Shown piece after piece: positions 1 through 9,654 of a stretch of DNA of 64,000 nucleotides. The position numbers and the translations under genes were made by a program. The stretch's first letter is position 1. The number at the start of each line of letters is the position of its first letter. Below the pieces are notes generated by a model. It had not been told where the DNA came from. It did no database searches and worked only from the letters and a program-made list of their open reading frames with translations. This DNA is from Batkoa obscura (Eukaryota; Entomophthoromycota; Entomophthoromycetes; Entomophthorales; Batkoaceae): assembly GCA_030770535.1 (NCBI GenBank), contig JASVEC010000071.1, positions 37,106 to 101,105 of the forward strand, read 5' to 3'.

Positions 1-101
1 CAATAAATTTAATATGCTTTGCTCAAAGGTAGAGAATTATGTTATTTTAAATTTAAAAGGCATTTATTCATAAAATTGCTAGTTATGCTAGAGAAAGTTA
101 A

Positions 102-835
102 CTAAACTTTGGACATATCGACTTTAGAGAACTAAAAATAGATAAATAAATGAAGAACTAAAAGTATAAATAAAACTTACATCCATTTCGGGATGCTAAA
201 TAAAATGAAATTATATAAGTTAGATAAAAAGATCAAAAATACGAAAAGGTGAATTACCTCTTTCTTGAATTTTTTGAAGATCTCCATCTTCTTTTTAGCG
301 TCCGAATTGCTTTCAGCTTGTTCTCTTTGTCTGTTTTCCATCATCATCTTTTCAACCAAGCCTCTAGTTTCACCATCCAAATCCGCAAGTTTTGAATTTT
401 CTGGTTCAATTTTACTTACATCAATTTTAGGGTGTCCAATTATAACTGATTCCCACCACTCAATAGGGTTAAATTTTTCTAAAGATAACACTAAATCAGA
501 ATCTTCTATACTCCACGTACTTTCCTCCATATTTAATTTATTAAATAATTCCCCCTATTTGTTTAAATAATTGTTTATCTGCTTTGTATTATAGTTACCT
601 CTACTAATACTTGATCTCCTTGTTTATAACTAATTTTAATACCCTTTAACTTTATTTGTACATTTAAGTCCCTTGCTCTCTTTCCTTTTTCTAATGGTAT
701 GACGACCTCAACTTCTTTTAATGTTTGTCTCCATTTATATCCTGGGCCTATAACAATTGTTATATTTTTATTACTCTATCTAATTGATTATGATTTACCA
801 TCAGAAAATTCCCAACTTTTAGTTTTTTCAGCCAT
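102..835 (-). CDS. nudC: NudC-like CS-domain co-chaperone, five exons
   Basis: NudC family proteins are Hsp90-linked co-chaperones that support dynein/LIS1 function and nuclear movement. I read exons complement(102..131, 181..195, 258..554, 599..747, 799..835), all with GT..AG junctions and a sum divisible by three, giving 175 aa. The CS (p23-like) domain spans about residues 15-105, with the family motifs EESTWSIED and EWWESV. It is followed by the signature stretch KIEPENSKLADLDGETR and the typical C-terminal end HPEMDFSK, encoded by two tiny exons of 15 and 30 nt. This matches the short fungal NudC form of about 190-200 aa. Start chosen: MAEKTKSWEF, directly before the first CS strand. A 49-codon open frame just upstream (878..1027, same strand) may be a lost or mis-framed N-terminal domain. 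Identification is by family similarity that I recognise; exon borders are inferred by eye. Confidence 0.9.
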
Positions 836-877
836 TATCTTTTATAAAAAAGATTATCTTAAATTTCATTGACTTTT

Positions 878-1027
878 TTATTGCTTACTTTTATCCCTTA
901 TAATTTTTTTGAACTCAGTTTGTCTCCCCTTAAACATAAAATTAGCAATATCTAGAAGTTTCTTAAAAATATTTGCATTTTGTGGTATTATAGCCTTAAT
1001 AAGCTCTCTGTATTTATAAATAGTCAT
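878..1027 (-). CDS. Small open frame upstream of nudC (49 aa), possible NudC N-terminal domain
   Basis: A 49-codon frame starting with ATG at 1027 and ending 42 bp before the nudC start, on the same strand. The peptide contains LLDIANFMFKGRQTEF, which loosely resembles the N-terminal NudC/NudCD3 motif (..FxxFLxRKTDF..). A GTAAGC donor near its end and an AAAAG acceptor just before the nudC ATG would make a 50-nt intron, but the phase is wrong by one base. It is therefore either an independent short ORF, a 5' leader, or an N-terminal exon spoiled by a one-base sequence error. Function unknown. Confidence 0.25.
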   Translation of the reverse strand: MTIYKYRELIKAIIPQNANIFKKLLDIANFMFKGRQTEFKKIIRDKSKQ

Positions 1028-3007
1028 GGTGGCAAGGTGACTATTTAATTAAATAACTAATTAACCTAAATTTAAGGATTGATCCTTAAAAAGCAGCAGT
1101 TTTTTTAACTTATCCCTTTCATTTTTATTACTATTATATTTTAAGCGATACAAAAGAGTTTTTTTACATTTATTTATGACGATATTTAATGTATGTTTAT
1201 TATTCTAAGTTAATGTGTGTTGATGTTTTGACTTATATTATGATTATTTCGATAATAAAATATAATATTTAAAATCGATTTTATATAAGAACATAAAAAA
1301 CAATGAACTAGCAATGCTATTAATATTACAATTTTTTTAAAGTTTAGATATTCGAAAATAATAAAACTTATAAATAGATAGATCTTTATTATAAATATCA
1401 CTTGTATCGTTTCATTTTGTTATGAAAATTAATCAATCTATAATACTAGATAAATAAATTGTAAATATTATTAAGCAAGAATCATTCTTTACTTTACAAG
1501 AATAAATAGTGTTCATATAAATAGTATCATAAAGAATTTAAATAAAATTATAAAAAATAATTACCCAAGTAACGTTTTTAAGACCCTAATTCATTAAGTT
1601 TTAACTTATTAAATAAGAGGTAATAGAACCAGATTAAATATGTGTTGTAAGGCTATATTCTTATCCATGGGATTATTTTGTATGGTATTTTATCCACATA
1701 GTCTTCCATAACATATATCTGATTATAATTCTATGCTGAAAAGCCTAATATCTATATAAAGCATTGATTATATATATATATGGGGTAAAAATCTATATAA
1801 ATGAGAGCTTATGAATAAGCTCAACCCCCTTTCGCTTCTACTATCATAGTAGAAACCTCCGCCACTTTAAACAATCTTATATGTATTTATCTTTATATTA
1901 AACTAGTAGCATTTTCAACTATATTTTTTATAAGGTTTATAAAATTGACTGAAAAATGCACAAATTTTGCATTTTGATATTTACCCAACTTTGCACACAG
2001 ACGATTTAAGTAAATTTCAGAATTACTTTGCTATTTATTGACTATTAAATGAATATAAATTTTAGTAAGTTTTATAGACATAATCAATACTCAAATAAAT
2101 ATTAAACTATTATTATAATATATATTGACTCAAACTACAGTCAAAGGCTATATTATCACATTAAAGATGGAAAATTAAGCTTTAATAGCGATATATTATA
2201 AAATCATCTTTCCATTTAAGACTGTACAAATAGTTTAATTATACAAAAATTATATAGGGCGCATAAGATTAAAATAAATAAAGTGGAGATCATTAAAGAT
2301 AGCAAAAACCAGCATTAAGTGGGCATAACTAACCCCTTTTACTTAAACAATTATAGTAAAATTAAACAACTGTGTTTAAATAAATCGTGATGACTTTTAA
2401 TGAATAAAATTAAAACAAACTTTCTTTCAGTTGTTAATTTTACAATTTTTATTAACTCCAAAATTTCCATACTTTGTAATCACACTGTTAGGATTATTAA
2501 TTGTTTTAAAATGCTTAATTTTGAAACATAGTTTAAGTTCCCTTTTATATTTTTATTAGTTAATAAAACGATTAAGAAACATAGTAATCGGTTAATAAAG
2601 TTGCGTGTTTAACTACAAGTTAATAATAATAAAAACGGTATCTATTTGATGATCTTGTACCCTTACTATAATTATCTAGAACTAGCGCTTTTTTAACAGT
2701 TGAATAAATTTACACTGTCCACCCCACTTAGTTACAATTTTTTATTAAAAAAGGGAAAGTAAATTAACACTTAGAATGGATTTTATTTGATAAAATGAAT
2801 TGAAAAAAGTTCAACATTAATAAAATAGAAAATACTACCCAACCCCCCTTAATGATAATCCTTACTCCTAACAATATCTTAAATCAACGTTATTTTTTTA
2901 CATGTTACAACTTTAAGTTTAAGTTGACAAATTACGAGGTATATAAACGCTAAATCAGACCTTTTTTTAATATAAAATTCATTCAATTTTGATTTTAAAT
3001 TAAAAAA
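1028..3007. other. Intergenic desert upstream of TspO array; two perfect palindromes
   Basis: About 2 kb of A/T-rich sequence with no gene I can support. The only ordered structure is a pair of neighbouring perfect short palindromes at 1805-1822 and 1836-1854, flanked by GGGG near 1782 and CCCCC near 1826. The last few hundred bases (for example CCCCCTTAATG near 2845) are presumably the promoter of the first TspO gene. Confidence 0.6.
1805..1854. repeat. Two adjacent perfect hairpin-forming palindromes
   Basis: GAGCTTAT-GA-ATAAGCTC (8-bp arms, 2-nt centre, 1805-1822) is followed 13 nt later by TTCTACTAT-C-ATAGTAGAA (9-bp arms, 1-nt centre, 1836-1854). The spacer is C-rich (CAACCCCCTTTCGC is partly included). 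I see no tRNA or known ribozyme core here. It could be a structured RNA, a DNA cruciform site or the footprint of a small mobile element; it is not assigned. Confidence 0.4.
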
Positions 3008-3658
3008 ATGTCTGCTCAAGTTGCTACCAACTCTTTACCTGTACAATCATTCTGCAACTTATCTATAGAATATGTTGCTTCTTTACTTATGGCTATTACT
3101 GTACCAACAGTATTAGGTATGTTATCCGGCTCCCATGTACGTTTATTTAAAGATATTTATCATTCCTTTGTTGCCAAACCAAGTTTTATCCCACCAAGAT
3201 CAGCTTTTAAACCAATTTGGATTTTACTTTATGTAGCTATGGGCTATGCTTCTTTCTTAGTTTATGAAACTGGAAGAGAATTTAAAGTACCAATAACTTC
3301 TGCTCTGACTTATTATATCCTTCAATTATCTTTTAATTTGTGTTGGCCAGCACTTTTTTTCCGTTATCGTAATTATAAAGTTTCCCTTTATATTATCACT
3401 GCTAATTTAGCCTTTGCTGCTGTCACTGCTTCCAAATTTTATGCTATTAATCAACTCGCTGGTTATCTTCTTACTCCTTATTTAGGTTGGTTAGTCATTT
3501 CTGGTTATATTAATAAGCGTATTTGGAGATTAAATGAAAGTAATCAAAAGTTAGTTGCTATTAATAAGACTGGTTTACAAGCTTTCCTTCAAGCTAAAAA
3601 ATCTGAAGGTGAACAACAAAATTTGTGTAGCAACTGCATCACTGCTAAAACTGAATAA
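3008..3658 (+). CDS. TspO/MBR family membrane protein, copy 1
   Basis: Intronless, 216 aa. TspO/MBR (translocator/peripheral benzodiazepine receptor-like) proteins are five-helix membrane proteins linked to tetrapyrrole and lipid binding and to stress responses. Visible family marks are an N-terminal hydrophobic helix (about 20-40), PSFIPP (58-63) followed by FKPIW (67-71), then LCWPALFFRYRNYK (about 111-124) and two further hydrophobic helices. A polar C-terminal tail ends with a CxxC pair (C207, C210). Two paralogues follow in the same orientation at 4404 and 6242; all three share the FRYRNYKVSLY block and the C-terminal CxxC. The ATG at 3008 follows an A-rich leader and is the only reasonable start. 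The family assignment is firm; the ligand and the subcellular membrane are unknown. Confidence 0.9.
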   Translation: MSAQVATNSLPVQSFCNLSIEYVASLLMAITVPTVLGMLSGSHVRLFKDIYHSFVAKPSFIPPRSAFKPIWILLYVAMGYASFLVYETGREFKVPITSALTYYILQLSFNLCWPALFFRYRNYKVSLYIITANLAFAAVTASKFYAINQLAGYLLTPYLGWLVISGYINKRIWRLNESNQKLVAINKTGLQAFLQAKKSEGEQQNLCSNCITAKTE

Positions 3659-4403
3659 GTATATTTGTATTGACTTTTATTATTCCTGTTTTTTTGATAA
3701 TAAAATAGGCGCGGATTCATATATTGCTTTATTTATTATTTTATTTATTAAGTATTAATTACGCTATATTTTTAAGTTATTGTTTGTACACTTATACAGT
3801 TATATTGTACTGCATTATTTTATAGTAATTTTTGTAACAAATATTTCTTACTTTTTTAGATTATTTTTAATTATCCTTTTGTGATTTGCTATAAGTTGTA
3901 ATTCTCACATCTTACTAGAAATTATCTTTACAATTTATAGTTTAAATTTAAACTCAGTTTTAAAATCATAAAAGGAGTAAAAATTAAAAATTAAAAATTA
4001 AAGAAATAAACAGAAGAGTACAATAATATGAGAAGCTTAATAAAATAAAAGGAGTAGCGGTATTAGTCAAATGGCAATAGTAAAACTTTTATTTATCATA
4101 GTTTAAACCAAGTTAATTATAAATAAAAATAGTTAACCGAATAGATAAAATTTTGTAAAAAATTTCATAAACGAGAAATAGCGAACTGAAATCAAACCTG
4201 ATTTTTTTTACTACCCATCTAATTCAATAGTTAAAAAAGGCATAATAAAAAGCAATTTTTAAATAACGTTCCTTAAACCCCCCATAAAATGACATTCTAA
4301 TACTCCTTAAATCCTCAGGAGTTAAATTAATCATAAAAACAAATGAATTAATATAAAAGTCCAAGTAAAAGTTGTTGAATCTACAAACTTATTGTAATTA
4401 AAA
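3659..4403. other. TspO copy 1 / copy 2 intergenic spacer
   Basis: About 745 bp of A/T-rich sequence between the first two TspO genes. It contains no coding signal and presumably the promoter of copy 2. A C-run (CCCCCCATAAAATG, near 4278) sits about 125 bp upstream of the copy-2 ATG, comparable to C-runs upstream of the other two copies. Confidence 0.6.
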
Positions 4404-5033
4404 ATGTCAACTACTCAATTTTCTGTTTGTAATTTCACTACTGATTCCTTTTTATCTTTAGCTGTATGTTTAGCTACACCTACTTTACTTGGTCGATTAG
4501 CTGGTTGGCATGTAAGATTATTTAAAGATGTCTATCATAATTACACTGTTAAGCCCTCCTTTATCCCACCAAATTGGCTATTTCGTCCTATATGGACTGT
4601 ATTTTACCTTACCATGGGTCTCTCCTCTTATCTCGTTTATCAAACAGACTCTAAATTAGCTGGGTTTACTGTTAGTGCCTTAGCTTATTATGCCACTCAA
4701 TTATTATTAAATTTATGTTGGCCAGCGCTTTTCTTCCGCTATAGAAATTATAAGGTATCGCTTTATGTCATTACATTAAATTTATTTGCTGCTATTACCA
4801 CGGCTTATAAGTTTTATTACATCAATTCATTTGCAGCAGTACTCTTAACCCCTTATATCGCTTGGTTAGCTTTTTCTGGTTATGTTAATAAGCGTATTTG
4901 GAGATTAAATGAAGATAATAAGAAATTAAGAGCTATCAATAATTCAGGCTATAATAAGTTTATCGTTAGTAATCCGCTCGATATCCAAGCTAATAATTTG
5001 TGTGAGAATTGTATGAAACAAAAGGAAAATTAA
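4404..5033 (+). CDS. TspO/MBR family membrane protein, copy 2
   Basis: Intronless, 209 aa, a clear paralogue of the genes at 3008 and 6242. It has the same five-helix plan and the same diagnostic blocks: PSFIPP near residue 52, FRPIW, then LCWPALFFRYRNYK. The C-terminal tail is polar and ends with a CxxC pair (CENC) followed by a lysine-rich tip. The N-terminal helix carries a TPTLLGRLAGWHVR stretch shared almost word for word with copy 3, so copies 2 and 3 look closer to each other than to copy 1. The tandem, same-strand arrangement implies local duplication. The start ATG is immediately followed by the conserved N-terminal region. TspO family membership is certain by motif; the physiological role in this organism is not known. 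Confidence 0.9.
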   Translation: MSTTQFSVCNFTTDSFLSLAVCLATPTLLGRLAGWHVRLFKDVYHNYTVKPSFIPPNWLFRPIWTVFYLTMGLSSYLVYQTDSKLAGFTVSALAYYATQLLLNLCWPALFFRYRNYKVSLYVITLNLFAAITTAYKFYYINSFAAVLLTPYIAWLAFSGYVNKRIWRLNEDNKKLRAINNSGYNKFIVSNPLDIQANNLCENCMKQKEN

Positions 5034-6241
5034 ATAAAATTTAAATTATTTTAAAATCTTTTTTATATTACATACTTTTATTTTTACAGTGTTTGTTTAT
5101 TTTAATCGTCCAGATAGAAAACACTTATAGATCGTTTATATCAATATAATGCTTGTAGACAAACTATATCGACAGAAGGCTTAGTTATCAAGTTATAAAT
5201 ACCTTTTGTAAATATTATAATTGTAATTATACTTATTATTTATTAAGGTCAAAGATTAAAAGGCACTATGAAAAAGGGTATTATAAAAAGGATAGAATAT
5301 TATTTATAAATGTAAAAAAGGTCACTATAAAGGGGATAGTGTACTTTTTAATATAAAATCATAAGATTATAGTGGCTTAGGAAATAATTATTCTTTCGAT
5401 TATCTTATCTATAGCTGATTGAAAAAGATTGATTAAAAAGGAGATATAATATTATTTTAATAACATAACCGCAAGATTATAGTACTTAAAGAGAGAACAA
5501 GGATTTCATCAATTCTTATTATGAACAGTTAAGTTAGTTATAGTTATTGTTTGTAAATAAATTAATTTTTTACAATTTAATTCATTTAAAATAATAATAT
5601 TACTACTTTCAAATGCGTTATATCCTAAGATTCACTTTCAACTATGTTGTAAGGTAAATGGGATTTTGGATTTATCCATGTAATCAAGTTTAGTATAACA
5701 TTATTAAAAAGTGATTAAGGAAAGATAAAACAGCTTAATTAAACTAAAAGAAACAAATTAAACAATATATTAAGGGTTTGTCTGCCAAATAGAACTGGGA
5801 AAGGCTAATAACCCCATAAAGAGCATAAACTTATTTTGTGATTTATAAAATACAAAGTTTAATTTACCCCATAACAATAATCTTAATCCCTTATAATTTC
5901 AATTTCCTGCCAACTAAGTTTTAACTGTTCAAATCAATATTGTAACTTTAACAACTTTTAATAAAACTTAACTATATTTGGTTAATTGTCACTTAACCTA
6001 AAATTTAACTTACCACCCTCAAATTAACATTGTAAATGATGTAAAATGTCAATTATGAGTAACATCCTTATAATAAAGCTTTTTACTATTCGTTATCGTT
6101 TTATTATTCTATTATAATACCCCTTAATTTCATCCCCAAACTCTTATTGATATTAACGCTAACATAAAGAATGAATAAAAGCAAATTAAATAAGTATAAA
6201 TACCCTAAGACAGAGGATAATTGATAAAACAAAAAATAAAA
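5034..6241. other. TspO copy 2 / copy 3 intergenic spacer
   Basis: About 1.2 kb, A/T-rich. I looked for a decayed TspO copy on both strands and saw none. A CCCCT motif (STRE-like) lies near 6120, about 120 bp upstream of the copy-3 ATG. Confidence 0.55.
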
Positions 6242-6883
6242 ATGAACCCAAGTGAACAAAACAACTCATCAAATGTCTTGACTATCTGTGATTTAACTAC
6301 AGGCAGTTTCCTCTCTTTAGCTATTGCCTTAGCTACACCAACTTTATTGGGGCGATTGGCTGGTTCTCATGTACGTAATTTCAAGGGAATCTTTAATAAT
6401 TTAACTATTAAGCCTAGCTTTTTACCACCAAAAATATTATTCAAGCCCATTTGGACTGTCCTTTATCTTTGTATGGGATTAGCTTCCTATTTAATTTTTC
6501 AATCTTATATGATGAAAAATATCAAAGTAGCCAGTGCTTTAGCTTTCTATTCTATTCAATTATTATTCAATCTTTGCTGGCCAGCCCTCTTCTTTCGTTA
6601 TAGAAATTATAAGGTCTCTTTATATATTATTACTGTCAATTTGATTACTGCCATCATTACCACATCTAAGTTTTATAGAATTAATCAATATGCTGGTTAT
6701 TTAATGGTCCCTTATTTGGCTTGGTTAGTTATCTCAGGCTATGCTAATAAACGTGTTTGGACTTTAAATAAAGAGAATGTTAAAGTTTTGGTTGGTAAGA
6801 AATCGAATTATAAACGTTATAATTCGGATATAAAAAACACCCCTAATGTTTGCCCTAAGTGCTATTGTGTTAAACAAAATTAA
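6242..6883 (+). CDS. TspO/MBR family membrane protein, copy 3
   Basis: Intronless, 213 aa from the ATG at 6242 (the frame extends seven codons upstream without an ATG). The family blocks are PSFLPP, FKPIW and LCWPALFFRYRNYKVSLY, then two hydrophobic helices and a tail with CPKC. It is a paralog of the two genes upstream. The N-terminus is slightly longer and polar (Asn/Ser-rich) before the first helix. All three copies keep full length and all family motifs, so none looks like a pseudogene. This suggests retained dosage or differently regulated copies. Function beyond TspO/MBR membership is not assignable from sequence. Confidence 0.9.
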   Translation: MNPSEQNNSSNVLTICDLTTGSFLSLAIALATPTLLGRLAGSHVRNFKGIFNNLTIKPSFLPPKILFKPIWTVLYLCMGLASYLIFQSYMMKNIKVASALAFYSIQLLFNLCWPALFFRYRNYKVSLYIITVNLITAIITTSKFYRINQYAGYLMVPYLAWLVISGYANKRVWTLNKENVKVLVGKKSNYKRYNSDIKNTPNVCPKCYCVKQN

Positions 6884-7497
6884 GCAAATTTTGTTAATTT
6901 ATTATTATTAAAGATAACTTATTTTTAAAACATTTTTATTATTGTTTTTTGTGTAATTATACATTTGTCCTTGTATTCTAGTCATTTTAAATTCTCAGAT
7001 AATAAATTCATTAATAATTTAATATGCACTTAGTTTATAATATTAAACAATATCACTTACTTTTATTTCATTAAACTATTTTAAAATGTTTATTACCTTT
7101 ATATATTTATAATACACCTTTTAGCTTAATATTGATTATTATACCACTTATCACTTTGATTTATGCTTATTGAAAATAGATACTAATATTTTATTAAAAA
7201 ATGCATTCAACTACTTCATTATTTGGACCTAATTTTTAATCGTATTAATCCAAGTTTCAATAATAATTAAAATATAACGAAAATTTAATTTAATAGTAAT
7301 AGCTTATTAATTTTATTCAAAAGCTTAGTATAAAAAAGTACTGGTTTTAATAATAATGTATAAATAAAATTAATGCATTTTATCAAACTATTATAGGTAG
7401 AATAATATGTATATGTTATAAGCTTTGGGATAGTCAATTACAAAAGTATAAAAAGAGAATGGAGAATATAGAATAGAGAACTGATAATTAAATAAAA
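6884..7497. other. TspO copy 3 / MEIOB-like intergenic
   Basis: About 600 bp of A/T-rich sequence with nothing recognisable. It separates two genes transcribed in the same direction and so contains the promoter of the MEIOB-like gene. Confidence 0.55.
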
Positions 7498-9457
7498 ATG
7501 AATCATCGAAATGATATCAATAAAAATAATATTAAGGTGTTAACTATAAAAGACGTTAAAGTGGGGAGTTCAAATATTGTAAGTTTATAGTATATAGATA
7601 CAATGATTAAGTAATATCTTTTAGAATCTTAAAGGTATGAACGTGTTTAATAATGATAATGCTAAATTAAATATTATATTAGGAAGAGTTATAAATATAA
7701 ATGATTGTAAACCACATACTACAAAAGATAGTAGATAAATAAAATAGTATTGATAACATTACTGATATTGATAACTTAGAAAATACATATGGATATTATC
7801 AATTAATTTTAATCAAAGATGATATTGATATTATACCTATTAAAATATACTCTAAAGTTAAGTCAACTATAAAGGTAGTATAATATTTTATTATATTATT
7901 TTAACTAGTTTATTTAATATTTATATTTAAGTTAGATGATTTAGTAGGAGTAATTCAAGCGAAATGTAAAGGAGTAGAAATGGATGAAATGGTATTATAC
8001 AATCCAAGTATTAATCATCCCTTTGGATTAAGTAAATGGCTAGAAATTGATCAAATATTATTCATGATTGGAAATATAAAGATATTAATTGAAGATAATA
8101 ATAACAATAAATTATTTAAAAAACCAATTGGTTATGATAATAAATTATTTAAAATTAATTATTTAAAATCAGTAAGAAGTCAAATCGGAAATCAAAAACA
8201 ATATTTTGATGGTAAAATATTACTTGGGGTTGTAAATGTATTAATTAAATAATAAGATTATAATAAGATTAATATAATTGATTTTAATTTTATCATAGAT
8301 CATGGAAACTCAAATTATAAAAACAAAATATGGAAGTAGTAATAAACGAACAATAAAAGTAGTTGATCAAGAATTATCTACTGCTGAAATAACATTATGG
8401 GGGGATTTAACTTTAATGGCCAACGATTGGGTCGTATTTGAAACAGGTAATATAAATAAGATAACATAGATAACATAAACAATACGAAATAACATGAATG
8501 ATATGAATAACATTATTTTGTTAGCTTTATTGATTACTCAACCAAATGTAGATGTATTTAGAGGAAATATTCAAATTAGTATTGGATTTAATTCATTTAT
8601 TGAAATTAATCCAAGTTGTATTAATAATCAAGTAAAATACAAATATAATAATATTATGTTATATTTATTAACTATTATACTAATAGTGGATTCGTGATCA
8701 AATGAATCATATTAACAATAACCAATCTAAATTACCAATGATTTATATTGGTAAATATTAATTTAATTTAATTTAATTTTATTATCAAGCTTGATATTGA
8801 TCATTATTTAATTTAGAATTAGGACAAATAAAAAACATAAAAGATTTAAAATATCAATTAATAACCCTTGAAGCTCATCGTAATAAAAATATATTTGAAT
8901 AGTATAAAACAATATTAACAGCTTAATAGAAATTGCTAAATTTAATATAAAGAGTATATTGTGTTGTTTGAATATTGATCAAGATAGTAATAAAATTGTT
9001 TATTTTAAATGGTAATATAAATAATATTACTAATATAATATTAATATTTATTTATTATTTTTATTAGTGATAGTTGTAAAAATAGTGAATTATTTAAATT
9101 TGAAACAATAGTTTGTCATAAATGTAAAATCCCATTCAAATCCAATAATATCTATTTTTGGTTGAATAATGTATGTAGTTTAATTGATGAGAGTGGTATG
9201 TTAAATAAACTAGATATCACTAATGAAGCAGCAATAAAATTATTAAGCTGCACTGTAAGAATAATATACTATTAAATGTATTTAATAATATAATAAAAAT
9301 ATAATATTAGGCATCAGATTATGTATCAATGGGGATTAAAGATAGATATCAATTAAAAGTAAGATAATAGTAACAGTATAATAACAATAATAATCAAATA
9401 AATTAACAGTCGAATTTATTATTTGAAGAATTCAATTTTATTATTGAAGTAATCTAA
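7498..9457 (+). CDS. meiob: MEIOB-like meiosis-specific OB-fold protein (RPA1 family), twelve exons
   Basis: Exons I can join: 7498..7578, 7625..7730, 7780..7874, 7932..8231, 8299..8446, 8552..8631, 8687..8750, 8817..8901, 8955..9011, 9068..9254, 9311..9358, 9410..9457. This gives 432 aa in one open frame. The protein carries RPA1-type OB folds: VVDQELSTAEITLWGD then NDWVVFETDVFRGNIQIS matches the central OB fold of MEIOB/RPA1. A C-terminal domain has a split zinc ribbon (KCDSC..VCHKC) like RPA1 DBD-C. It lacks the RPA1 N-terminal domain, and its length is that of MEIOB (about 440 aa). MEIOB binds ssDNA with SPATA22 and stabilises recombinases in meiosis. The intron before 8955 is the weakest call: a 20-nt alternative (8902..8921) keeps the same frame. 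The other possibility is an RPA1 paralogue. Confidence 0.75.
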
Positions 9458-9654
9458 TAACAGCATTATGGTATATTCGTATTAACCTTTAATTAGGCTG
9501 GTTGTAATTGTACAATTTCCTACCCACAGTTGACCATAACTGATATCATTAAATTCAAGTAAGATTGAGCTATAAAATGCATAATTAAAAATAAATCCTA
9601 ATAAGCTTAATAAAAATATAAAGTATCTTTCTTTTATTAATATTAAATTTAATA

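Noticed and set aside
7498-9457. Annotation as canonical RPA1 large subunit
   Set aside because: It is too short, lacks the N-terminal RPA domain, and matches the size and central OB-fold pattern of MEIOB better. A paralogue of RPA1 remains possible.
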